This document shows, piece by piece, positions 1-6,786 of a DNA stretch of 27,876 nt. Position 1 is the first letter of the stretch; each line of letters starts with the position of its first letter. This DNA comes from an uncultured Lachnoclostridium sp. (GTDB lineage: Bacteria > Bacillota > Clostridia > Lachnospirales > Lachnospiraceae). The notes below the pieces were generated by a model. That model was given only the letters and a program-made list of their open reading frames with translations. It ran no database searches and was not told the DNA's origin. Position numbers and translations under genes: made by a program. The stretch spans positions 1-27,876 of the forward strand of contig CAJMFH010000034.1 in assembly GCA_905212635.1 (NCBI GenBank), read 5' to 3'.

Positions 1-75
1 TTTGAACCCTCGCGCCGCTATTAACGACCTACTCCCTTTCCAGGGGAGCCCCTTCAGCCACTTGGGTACTTCTCC
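1..75 (-). tRNA. tRNA-Ser (GGA), 3' end cut by window edge
   Basis: Read on the minus strand, the gene starts GGAGAAG at position 75 and shows a serine-type D arm and an anticodon stem CTCCC/GGGAG around loop CTGGAAA, with anticodon GGA at 41-39. A long variable arm follows, as expected for a class II tRNA, and then the start of the T arm (GGTTC). The T-arm 3' half and the acceptor 3' strand lie outside the window. It sits 47 nt downstream of a second tRNA-Ser and probably shares its transcript. The spacer holds a small hairpin CGAGT-GATA-ACTCG. Confidence 0.93.
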
Positions 76-122
76 AGCTGAATTCATAAAATGTATTCAA
101 TTTATCGAGTTATCACTCGAAA

Positions 123-208
123 CGGAGAAGGTGGGATTCGAACCCACGGCCCCTTTCGGAGTCACCGGTTTTCAAGACCGGCTCCTTAAACCACTCGGAC
201 ACCTCTCC
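123..208 (-). tRNA. tRNA-Ser (TGA)
   Basis: The acceptor GGAGAGG at 208-202 pairs with CTTCTCC (one G-U), followed by discriminator G at 123. The anticodon stem CCGGT/ACCGG encloses CTTGAAA, giving anticodon TGA. A long variable arm (GACTCCGAAAGGGGCC) marks it as serine, and the T arm GTGGG-TTCGAAT-CCCAC is perfect. CCA is not encoded, so the 3' end needs CCA addition after trimming. It is the first gene of a two-tRNA transcript with tRNA-Ser (GGA). Confidence 0.96.
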
Positions 209-223
209 AAACGTTGCTTGAAT

Positions 224-252
224 AGTATACCAAAAATACAAATGCTTGTCAA
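224..252 (-). promoter_or_regulatory. Sigma-A promoter of the tRNA-Ser pair
   Basis: On the minus strand a perfect TTGACA (252-247) is separated by 17 nt from TATACT (229-224). It lies 15 nt before the tRNA-Ser (TGA) gene, so the precursor would have a very short 5' leader. This is the expected strength for a stable RNA promoter. Confidence 0.88.
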
Positions 253-315
253 CAACTTTTTTCTTTTTTTTACATGAAAATATTTACTCTTCTCCAAATT
301 CCCATTTAACGCCTT

Positions 316-1335
316 TTACCGCTCTCCCAATTTCAAACCCGGCACAGCATTCAGATCCAGTCCACTGCGCACTCCATTGCGGTATTCATAATATCCCGCT
401 GCCCCGATCATCGCAGCATTGTCCGTGCAGAAAATAGGATCCGGGTAGTACAATGAATACCCACGTTTTTCGCATTCCGTCCGCATCTTGGCACGCAGGC
501 CTTTGTTAGATGCCACGCCGCCTGCCATCGCTACTTTTGAAATATTGTAATTTTTTGCAGCAAGCATGGTATGCTGAACCAAAACATCTACGACTGCCTC
601 CTGGAAAGACGCAGCGATGTCTGCCTGTGAATATTCGATTCCTTTCATTTTGCAGCCATTGATATAATTTAAAACGGCAGATTTTACCCCACTGAAACTA
701 AAATCATACGGTGCATTTTCTACAGACGCCCGTGGAAACGCAATGGCATCCTTATTGCCACTTGGTGCAAGAGCATCAATCTTAGGTCCACCCGGATATC
801 CCAATCCGATGGAACGTGCCACTTTGTCAAATGCTTCTCCCGCTGCATCGTCCCGTGTGCGGCCAATGATCTCATATTTCCCATAATCGTTGACCAAAAC
901 AAGGTGACTGTGACCTCCGGATACCACGAGACATAAAAACGGCGGTTCCAATTCGGGATGACAGATGTAGTTTGCCGAGATATGCCCTTCGATATGATGT
1001 ACTCCGATCAATGGTTTACCGCTGGCATAACTGATTGCTTTAGCCGCACCAACGCCTACCAACAGTGCACCTACCAGCCCCGGACCATACGTCACACAGA
1101 TTCCGTCCACATCGTCTAATGTCTTGCCCGCATCAACAAAAGCCTGCTCAATGACCTGATTAATCTGTTCAATATGCTTGCGGGATGCAATTTCAGGCAC
1201 TACACCTCCATATAATTTGTGTATGTCAATTTGTGATGAAATCACATTAGAAAGTACTTTCCGTCCATTTACTACGATTGCTGCCGCTGTCTCATCACAG
1301 GAACTTTCAATCGCCAATAACGTAACGTCACTCAT
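316..1335 (-). CDS. tsaD: tRNA N6-threonylcarbamoyladenosine transferase TsaD
   Basis: This 339-aa protein is a TsaD/Kae1 family member of the usual length. It begins with the ASKHA-fold signature LAIESSCDET (residues 7-16). The metal-binding pair H114/H118 lies in VHHIEGH, and further family motifs are VSGGHSHL and MAGGVASN. TsaD moves the threonylcarbamoyl group from TC-AMP to A37 of ANN-decoding tRNAs, working with TsaB and TsaE, which are both encoded about 2.6 kb upstream in the same direction. The ATG at 1335 is only 5 nt after the stop of the preceding membrane protein gene, so it is probably last in the operon. I saw no convincing terminator between it and the tRNA-Ser promoter. Identity is firm from sequence motifs. 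Confidence 0.97.
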   Translation of the reverse strand: MSDVTLLAIESSCDETAAAIVVNGRKVLSNVISSQIDIHKLYGGVVPEIASRKHIEQINQVIEQAFVDAGKTLDDVDGICVTYGPGLVGALLVGVGAAKAISYASGKPLIGVHHIEGHISANYICHPELEPPFLCLVVSGGHSHLVLVNDYGKYEIIGRTRDDAAGEAFDKVARSIGLGYPGGPKIDALAPSGNKDAIAFPRASVENAPYDFSFSGVKSAVLNYINGCKMKGIEYSQADIAASFQEAVVDVLVQHTMLAAKNYNISKVAMAGGVASNKGLRAKMRTECEKRGYSLYYPDPIFCTDNAAMIGAAGYYEYRNGVRSGLDLNAVPGLKLGER

Positions 1336-1340
1336 GTCAC

Positions 1341-1991
1341 TTATCCTTTCTGTTCTTCTGTTTTACTTTCATCCTTGGATACGTTCTTTTGGAATGACAA
1401 TATTTTCCATTTTTTATTTTCTTTAACCAGTATGTATTCTTGGAATGATTTCGTATAATTTCCATTTTCTTTCATAAAATACGCCATCTGCACATAAGCG
1501 CAGTCCTGATTCTGAATGGTCTTATATTGGACGGAGCTGCCCTTATCTACCGTATAATTGGCTATTCTTCTCTTTTGCTTGCGAAATTCCGCAATTTCTT
1601 CTTTCAAACTGTCGCGCTGCTCCTCAAATGGATTCTGGGAAAGCAGACTATTGCTGTATAACAGACGCATCTGGTTTACCAGTTCATCAAACTGCTTGTC
1701 CGACATATTGTTATTATAAATGCATTGATTCATTCTGCCAAACAGTTTTAACACCTCGGTTGGTGTATCGGGATAGCCGACTTCCAGATCCTTATTGATC
1801 AACCGTTCTGCTTCTGACGTGGTACTGCTGTCTGTCGTTGTATCCTGTTTTTCTTTATGTGCATAGAAAAACGCTATTGCAACCACGATAAGAAGTCCCG
1901 CCAAAAAAGCAAAACCGGTAATGTTTTTTGCCATTTTCTTTGCCGGTGCCTGAGTCTGCTGAATATGTCTCTTTGGCATTCTTCGTTCCAT
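1341..1991 (-). CDS. Single-pass membrane protein of unknown function
   Basis: The ATG at 1991 (protein starts MERRMPKRH, 216 aa) is chosen because AAAGGAGG lies 6 nt upstream. A longer in-frame reading to 2057 would overlap rnz by 53 nt and has no such site. A basic N-terminal tail of about 30 residues, rich in K, R and Q, precedes one membrane helix (about residues 29-50, ITGFAFLAGLLIVVAIAFF). An extracytoplasmic part with coiled-coil-like charged stretches (DSLKEEIAEFRKQKRRI) and a mixed beta-type C-terminus (VQMAYFMKENGNYTKSFQEY) follows. The tail looks like a small NTF2-like or DUF6715-type domain, but I am unsure. It is packed between rnz (13 nt) and tsaD (5 nt), so it is co-transcribed with tRNA-maturation genes. 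Function unknown. Confidence 0.85.
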   Translation of the reverse strand: MERRMPKRHIQQTQAPAKKMAKNITGFAFLAGLLIVVAIAFFYAHKEKQDTTTDSSTTSEAERLINKDLEVGYPDTPTEVLKLFGRMNQCIYNNNMSDKQFDELVNQMRLLYSNSLLSQNPFEEQRDSLKEEIAEFRKQKRRIANYTVDKGSSVQYKTIQNQDCAYVQMAYFMKENGNYTKSFQEYILVKENKKWKILSFQKNVSKDESKTEEQKG

Positions 1992-2004
1992 CAAAATCCC
2001 TCCT

Positions 2005-2913
2005 TTACTCCTCAAAACCAATTTCACGGAACTTGCGATCCTTTCCCGGATAGGCATTCGGGAATATTTTCCTTACGTCCCCCATATAATTTTCAGGATG
2101 TATCAACGACGGGCTGTAGTGCGTCAACCATAATTCTTCTACATTTGCCCGTTTTGCCAATTCTGCTGCCTCATAAAACGTCATATGTTTTTTCTCTTTT
2201 GCACTTGCGATCTTATCTTTTTCCCCATACATTCCTTCGCATATAAACAGATCAGATCCCTCCGCACAATCTACGATCCGGTCTACCGGACGGCTGTCGG
2301 TGCAATACGTCACTTTGATCCCCTTGCGCTCCGGGCCGAGAACCTGATGTGCATAATACGTAATTCCGTCTACTTCAACAGATTCTTTTTTCTGTAAAGC
2401 ACTCCATGCCTTCATAGGGATCCGGTTTGCTTTTGCTTTTTCTACATCAAACTTTCCGCTGCGTGGAATCTCAATCGTATATCCATAGCATACCACATTA
2501 TGCTTCACCTTGAAAGCATGAATATGATATCCCTGACAAATAATATCTTCTTCGTCCCCTTCTATCTCATGATAACGGATTTCAAAAGGAAGCCCCTGTG
2601 CGATAACAAGCAGCGATGCCACGATTTTTTTCAGACCTTTCGGGCCTATGATTAGAATTGGTTCACTCCGCTCCGCATTTCCCATGGACAACAGAAGTCC
2701 CGGAAGACCGCTGATATGGTCGCCGTGGAAATGTGTAATACAAATCGTATCAATGGGATGAAAACTCCATCCCTGTTCTCTTATACTGACCTGGGTTCCC
2801 TCTCCGCAGTCAATCAGCAGGCTGCTTCCATTATATCTTGTCATCAGTGCAGTCAATGCCCTTTTCGGCAATGGCATCATACCGCCTGCGCCAAGCAAAC
2901 AAACATCTAACAC
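2005..2913 (-). CDS. rnz: Ribonuclease Z
   Basis: This 302-aa metallo-beta-lactamase-fold endonuclease trims the 3' trailer of tRNA precursors. This fits the local tRNAs, none of which encodes CCA. The zinc motif HFHGDH is at residues 61-66. Other probable ligands are H138 (VKHNVVCYGY), D206 (TYCTDSRP) and H265 (LTHYSP), and H243 lies in the KHMT motif. The length matches the short bacterial form (about 300 aa). A long insert with many K and E residues (about 151-182) is in the region where RNase Z carries its tRNA-clamping exosite. The ATG at 2913 is 13 nt after the zinc-ribbon gene, and the 3' end carries the ribosome binding site of the next gene. The family call is secure. Confidence 0.95.
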   Translation of the reverse strand: MLDVCLLGAGGMMPLPKRALTALMTRYNGSSLLIDCGEGTQVSIREQGWSFHPIDTICITHFHGDHISGLPGLLLSMGNAERSEPILIIGPKGLKKIVASLLVIAQGLPFEIRYHEIEGDEEDIICQGYHIHAFKVKHNVVCYGYTIEIPRSGKFDVEKAKANRIPMKAWSALQKKESVEVDGITYYAHQVLGPERKGIKVTYCTDSRPVDRIVDCAEGSDLFICEGMYGEKDKIASAKEKKHMTFYEAAELAKRANVEELWLTHYSPSLIHPENYMGDVRKIFPNAYPGKDRKFREIGFEE

Positions 2914-2926
2914 ACAAATCCTCCTT

Positions 2927-3148
2927 CTAATCCATCACCATCGTTTTTTCCTCCACTTCCACAGGGATGGCAAACGACTGTATCAGCCGGTCATAACATT
3001 CTTCGCACAACGCAAAAGAATGAATCTGAAGATCTTTTTTCGAAAAAAAACCCCAGTCTTTCCGTACTGCCAATATATCCTCCCGCAGGATATCATTTTC
3101 ATACTGAAGTTCTCTTCCGCATTGATTACAATAATTATACTTTTTCAT
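2927..3148 (-). CDS. Small zinc-ribbon-like protein
   Basis: This 73-aa protein has two CxxC pairs, C7/C10 (CNQC) and C48/C51 (CEEC), about 37 residues apart. That is the pattern of a treble-clef or zinc-ribbon fold binding one zinc. The middle (residues 18-45) is charged, with FFSKKDLQIHSFALC leading into the second pair, and the C-terminus is acidic. There is no membrane segment or catalytic motif. It is the first gene after an internal promoter (3186-3214) and is followed 13 nt later by rnz, so it is co-transcribed with rnz and tsaD. A nucleic-acid or protein adaptor role is possible but is only inference from size and zinc knuckles. Confidence 0.8.
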   Translation of the reverse strand: MKKYNYCNQCGRELQYENDILREDILAVRKDWGFFSKKDLQIHSFALCEECYDRLIQSFAIPVEVEEKTMVMD

Positions 3149-3185
3149 CTCTTATCACTCCGCTCATTCCATAAAATGCTCTTAT

Positions 3186-3214
3186 ATTATAGCGGATACG
3201 GTTAAGAATTTCCA
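3186..3214 (-). promoter_or_regulatory. Internal sigma-A promoter before zinc-ribbon-rnz-tsaD run
   Basis: On the minus strand TGGAAA (3214-3209), 17 nt, then a perfect TATAAT (3191-3186). It lies in the 93-nt gap between tsaB and the zinc-ribbon gene, the largest gap in this run, so it probably starts a separate transcript for the downstream four genes. Confidence 0.68.
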
Positions 3215-3241
3215 GTTGTAAAAATTTCTAAAAATGACGGA

Positions 3242-3949
3242 TTATGTATTTTTTTCTTCCCGTTCTCTCTCTGCCTGTGATTTTCGCAGATAGACCGGGC
3301 CAAATTTTTCAGCAGAGACATATTTGCCCTTCTGATACAAATATTGTCCAAGCAATGCGATACTTGCCGCACTTTGATACCTTCTTGCCGGAATCATAAG
3401 ACGGCTGTTTTCACCCAGTGTTTCCTTTATTACTTTTTCGAAAACAGGGACACCATCTCCTAAAAATACAATCTGCTTATCTGACGCAGCCTCTCGGGCA
3501 CGTTCCAGAGCCGTTTCAATCGGAACGACATCCGGCTGCACAAGCTGCCCCGGCATTTCCGGTGTAGTTTTATACACTGCCGTGTAGACCTGATTCCTTC
3601 TGGCATCCATAATCGGACATACAATCTGTCCCGGCAGTTCGACATTTGCCGCCAGCCCCATCAGGGATGATACGGGAACGATTGGAATTTTCATTGTCCA
3701 TGCAAGTCCTTTTGCTATCGACGCACCGATCCGCAGCCCGGTAAAAGAACCCGGTCCTTCCGAAACGGCAACAGCATCCAGCTCTTCAGGTTTTACATCT
3801 GCCATAGAAAGCATCTCCGAGATCATTGGCATCAATGTCTGGGAATGCGTCTTTTTATTGTGTATCTGATACTCGGCTGTCACAATGCCGTCTGACATTA
3901 AAGCGGTTGCCGCGACCAGACCGGAACTATCGATCCCAAGTATTTTCAT
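3242..3949 (-). CDS. tsaB: t6A biosynthesis scaffold protein TsaB
   Basis: The start at 3949 (MKILGIDSS, 235 aa) overlaps the tsaE stop in ATGA and gives the normal N-terminus. The longer reading to 3976 adds nine residues inside tsaE. The ASKHA-fold start KILGIDSSG and the family hallmark EGPGSFTGLRIG (about residues 69-80) are clear. TsaB is a catalytically silent paralogue of TsaD that dimerises with it and organises the TsaD-TsaB-TsaE complex for t6A37 formation. The 4-nt overlap with tsaE implies translational coupling. The C-terminus is rich in K, R and E, after VYLRKSQAERE, which matches TsaB ends. No rimI follows, unlike in many Firmicutes. Confidence 0.95.
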   Translation of the reverse strand: MKILGIDSSGLVAATALMSDGIVTAEYQIHNKKTHSQTLMPMISEMLSMADVKPEELDAVAVSEGPGSFTGLRIGASIAKGLAWTMKIPIVPVSSLMGLAANVELPGQIVCPIMDARRNQVYTAVYKTTPEMPGQLVQPDVVPIETALERAREAASDKQIVFLGDGVPVFEKVIKETLGENSRLMIPARRYQSAASIALLGQYLYQKGKYVSAEKFGPVYLRKSQAEREREEKNT

Positions 3950-4398
3950 GACTCTCTGTCTCCTTCCTTGCCACACATGATACGACGGTAGTCGAATCCC
4001 TTTTCAAGATCCTTCTCAATCCAAATATTTTCACAGGTATCCGGCAGGATTTCTTCGATCCGGGACGGCCATTCAATCAGGCACACCCCGTCTCCAAACA
4101 AATACTCATCAATACCAATGTCATACATTTCTTCCACATCGCCGATCCGGTACACATCAAAATGATAAAACGGAAGTCTGCCTTCCGTATACTCCTGAAT
4201 CAGTGTAAATGTAGGGCTGGTAATCGGCTCTTTGATCCCCAGTCCCTCAGCAAAACCTTTGGTAAATACCGTTTTGCCCACTCCAAGGTCTCCATGGAGA
4301 AGGTAGATATCACCGGTCTTTGCCTGCATACCAAACTGTTTTCCGATCAGAAAGGTATCTTTTTCGGAAAAACTTTCCATTCTTTTCTTCTCTGCCAC
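3946..4398 (-). CDS. tsaE: t6A biosynthesis ATPase TsaE
   Basis: This 150-aa P-loop protein has Walker A GDLGVGKT (residues 36-43), the family motif SPTFTLIQEY (about 60-69), and YHFDVYRI followed by LIEWPSR (Walker B-like region). TsaE binds the TsaB-TsaD dimer and hydrolyses ATP to reset the complex between catalytic cycles. The start shown is a GTG at 4398, with GAGAGGA about 9 nt upstream. An internal ATG at 4380 (MESFSEK) is the alternative and would cost only six residues. It overlaps tsaB by 4 nt and follows the ycxB-like gene by 18 nt. Confidence 0.95.
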   Translation of the reverse strand: MAEKKRMESFSEKDTFLIGKQFGMQAKTGDIYLLHGDLGVGKTVFTKGFAEGLGIKEPITSPTFTLIQEYTEGRLPFYHFDVYRIGDVEEMYDIGIDEYLFGDGVCLIEWPSRIEEILPDTCENIWIEKDLEKGFDYRRIMCGKEGDRES

Positions 4399-4416
4399 GG
4401 TCTATGTCCTCTCTTT

Positions 4417-4899
4417 TCAGCCTTTGCTTCTTTTCTTAACCATTGTCGCGATCTCCGCATACTTTCCACCACATTCCTGCGCCGGAATAATCAGGGCTGA
4501 AACCGAATTCATATAAATATACATCGCTTCTTTTGTCGTAATAACCTTTCGGATCTGCTTCCATTCTACATTTGCCGTACCCGCAATATTTTTTACCTCA
4601 ATCCCTTCGTCCGAAAAAATATAGTGGAATGGTTTGCGGAATGCACCGCTTTTTAACTGATTCCACCCTTTCAGTAAAATACCAAAGGGCTGAATGATGG
4701 TAAACATTGCTCCCAGAAACACGAGGATCACCCGCTGGGAAACGGCAAATTCTTTCCAAAATACGATCAGTCCGAGAATCGCTGCAAAACTGATCAAAAG
4801 TCCTGCCACGCCCCCAGCCCGCAGAAAGTTATTGCGGATCAAAAAGCGATCTAATGTCTTTTTATCTAATTGAACATCAATTTCATATCTTTCTTCCAT
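4417..4899 (-). CDS. YcxB-like membrane protein
   Basis: This 160-aa protein has a short cytoplasmic N-terminus (EIDVQLDKKTLDRFL) and two adjacent membrane helices (about residues 29-48 and 55-76). Its C-terminal half is about 80 residues of beta-strand type (FHYIFSDEGIEVKN, ANVEWKQIRKVITTKEAMYIYM, ALIIPAQEC). This layout is that of the YcxB-like family, whose soluble part resembles a PH-like fold. The biochemical role of that family is not established. It is first in the run ycxB-like-tsaE-tsaB and has its own promoter (4923-4951). The link to t6A synthesis is by position only. Confidence 0.82.
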   Translation of the reverse strand: MEERYEIDVQLDKKTLDRFLIRNNFLRAGGVAGLLISFAAILGLIVFWKEFAVSQRVILVFLGAMFTIIQPFGILLKGWNQLKSGAFRKPFHYIFSDEGIEVKNIAGTANVEWKQIRKVITTKEAMYIYMNSVSALIIPAQECGGKYAEIATMVKKRSKG

Positions 4900-4922
4900 T
4901 GCTTCTCTCCATTTTTCTTTCT

Positions 4923-4951
4923 ATTGTAATGAACCTGCGCAAAAAAATCAA
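4923..4951 (-). promoter_or_regulatory. Sigma-A promoter for ycxB-like-tsaE-tsaB
   Basis: On the minus strand TTGATT (4951-4946), 17 nt, TACAAT (4928-4923). It lies in the 69-nt gap between the rsmF-like gene and the ycxB-like gene, about 24 nt upstream of the latter's ATG. The spacing and both hexamers are good. Confidence 0.72.
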
Positions 4952-4968
4952 GGGGTGTCATTCACTTT

Positions 4969-6366
4969 CTACATTAAGCGCCATCCCTGATGATATTTAT
5001 TCTTTAATGTCATGCCTGCTGCCTTTCCCCAGCCAAGCGGGAATCCATCCACACAGACCAGATACCAGCCTCCCGGCTTTTTCCCCTCATCGACAATCTG
5101 TTCCGGCTGTAAAGAAATGGTCTCTCCTTTCAGATATCGGAATACTTCTTCATCATCCGCTGAAAATTCCACTCTTTTTTTATAATCATCCCGTTTGAGT
5201 GCCATAGCAAGCGACTGGCTCGGTTCAAATCTCTTTTTCTTCATCTCTCCCATAAACAAGCCGCTGCGCAGAAACCGCAGTCCTTTCATATCCGGAAGTT
5301 CTTCCGGCATATAATAAATCATGCCATTTTTGCTCTCCAGACGTTCCGGGTCAAAAATACGGTTCATCTGTGTCTGAAATTCCTCAAACAATTGTTTCTC
5401 CTCGCCTTTCAGCCCCTTCCGCTTTTGAGAAAAATGTACTTTTTTCGCGGTCGTCTTTTCGCCCTTTTGTAAAAGCGCAAGAAAATGACCTTCGCCATCG
5501 AGTTTATGCGGAAACATTCGGACACATTTTGCCAGTTCTGTATTATCACTTCCGACCCACGCGGGATTTCCTTTGACAAAGCCCGAATATCCTTCCATAT
5601 CCACCAGTTTCAGAGATGAATCCAGCGACAATAAATATTCTACGCTCCCCTCATCTTCCAGAGGAGAAAATGTACACGTAGAATACAAAAGCATGCCGCC
5701 CTCTTTCAGCATCGGCACTGCCTGCTCCAGGATTTCTCTCTGCAATTTGGCATAAAATTCCGGTCCAGTCTGTTCCCAGGCTTTTACCATTGCCGGATCT
5801 TTTCGGAACATTCCTTCACCGGAACACGGCGCGTCAATAAGAATCTTATCAAAAAAGCCGGTAAAATACTCTGCCAGTTTTGCCGGATATTCCGTGGCAA
5901 TAAAACTGTTTTCCACACCAAACAGTTCAATATTTTTCAATAATGCTTTCGCCCGTTTACTGCTGATATCGTTAGCGATCAGTAGTCCTGTCCCGTGTAG
6001 TTTTGCTCCTAATTCTGTCGCTTTTCCGCCAGGGGCTGCACACAGATCAAGCACCACATCTCCTTCTTCCACCGGAAGCCGGGACGCCGGTGTCATGGCA
6101 CTGGGATCCTGAAGATAATACAATCCTGCAAAATAATACGGGTGTTTGGAGGGCTGCTCCTTTTCATCATAATAAAAACCATTGGGAATATAGGGAATTG
6201 GTGTGAGTTCAAAAGGAGTAATCTTCAAAAAATCTTCTACCGATATTTTTGCCGTGTTCACACGAAGTCCGTATTTTCTTGAAGCATCCATAGAAGCGAG
6301 ATAGTCCTCGTACTCATTTCCAAGAATTTTCTTCATTTCATCACAAAATTTCTCCGGTAAATACAT
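4969..6366 (-). CDS. RsmF/RsmB-family rRNA (cytosine-C5) methyltransferase
   Basis: This 465-aa protein is a NOP2/Sun-type SAM-dependent 16S rRNA m5C methyltransferase. An N-terminal RNA-binding part (1-100) precedes the Rossmann domain. SAM motif I is LDLCAAPGGK (107-116). The two catalytic cysteines are C181 in DAPCSGEGMFRKD and C231 in YSTCTF. The C-terminal 170 residues, including PSQSLAMAL and the ending PLGWGKAAG, match the extra RsmF C-terminal domain, which separates it from plain RsmB. The ATG at 6366 lies 2 nt after the cdd stop, so the two are in one operon. The exact target cytosine cannot be read from sequence. The family call is strong and the RsmF assignment likely. Confidence 0.93.
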   Translation of the reverse strand: MYLPEKFCDEMKKILGNEYEDYLASMDASRKYGLRVNTAKISVEDFLKITPFELTPIPYIPNGFYYDEKEQPSKHPYYFAGLYYLQDPSAMTPASRLPVEEGDVVLDLCAAPGGKATELGAKLHGTGLLIANDISSKRAKALLKNIELFGVENSFIATEYPAKLAEYFTGFFDKILIDAPCSGEGMFRKDPAMVKAWEQTGPEFYAKLQREILEQAVPMLKEGGMLLYSTCTFSPLEDEGSVEYLLSLDSSLKLVDMEGYSGFVKGNPAWVGSDNTELAKCVRMFPHKLDGEGHFLALLQKGEKTTAKKVHFSQKRKGLKGEEKQLFEEFQTQMNRIFDPERLESKNGMIYYMPEELPDMKGLRFLRSGLFMGEMKKKRFEPSQSLAMALKRDDYKKRVEFSADDEEVFRYLKGETISLQPEQIVDEGKKPGGWYLVCVDGFPLGWGKAAGMTLKNKYHQGWRLM

Positions 6367-6368
6367 GA

Positions 6369-6773
6369 TTACATTCCTTTCTCCAGTTCAAACCCATATG
6401 GCAGTAATTGGCGTAATTTCAAAATTTCATACTTTTCTTCCGAGACCGCAAGAATGACCTCAAAGGCATCGGGATCACAAAATTCCTGCATAACCTGTAA
6501 ACACACACCACAGGGGGAAGTCGGTTCCAAGACGCCATCCTTTTGCCCGCCCACAATGGCAATCCGCCGGAAATCCCGCTCTCCTTCGCTGACCGCCTTA
6601 AAAAATGCCGTCCGCTCTGCACAGTTTGTCGGTGTGAATGCCGCATTTTCAATATTGCAGCCCTGATATATTTTTCCTTCTTTTGTCTGCAATGCCGCCC
6701 CTACCGCAAAGCCGGAATACGGGCAGTACGATTTTTCTCTGGCTTCGATTGCCTTTTTAATCAATGTTTTCAT
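6369..6773 (-). CDS. cdd: Cytidine deaminase
   Basis: This 134-aa tetrameric-type cytidine deaminase has the zinc and catalytic set C51-A-E53 (NCAER) and P-C88-x-x-C91 (PCGVC). It also has the N-terminal YCPYSGFAVGAAL motif and the substrate loop GCNIENAAF. It hydrolyses cytidine and deoxycytidine to uridine and deoxyuridine in pyrimidine salvage. The length is standard. It follows the 854-aa exported protein gene by 13 nt and precedes the rsmF-like gene by 2 nt, so it is co-transcribed with both. No pyrimidine uptake or phosphorylase gene is nearby. Confidence 0.96.
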   Translation of the reverse strand: MKTLIKKAIEAREKSYCPYSGFAVGAALQTKEGKIYQGCNIENAAFTPTNCAERTAFFKAVSEGERDFRRIAIVGGQKDGVLEPTSPCGVCLQVMQEFCDPDAFEVILAVSEEKYEILKLRQLLPYGFELEKGM

Positions 6774-6786
6774 ACTATCACACTCT

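Noticed and set aside
2..277. Plus-strand ORF over the tRNA-Ser genes
   Set aside because: It is the antisense translation of two tRNA genes and their promoter.
1992..2057. Longer N-terminus of the membrane protein gene (238 aa)
   Set aside because: It would overlap the end of rnz, has no ribosome binding site, and the ATG at 1991 has an ideal AAAGGAGG.
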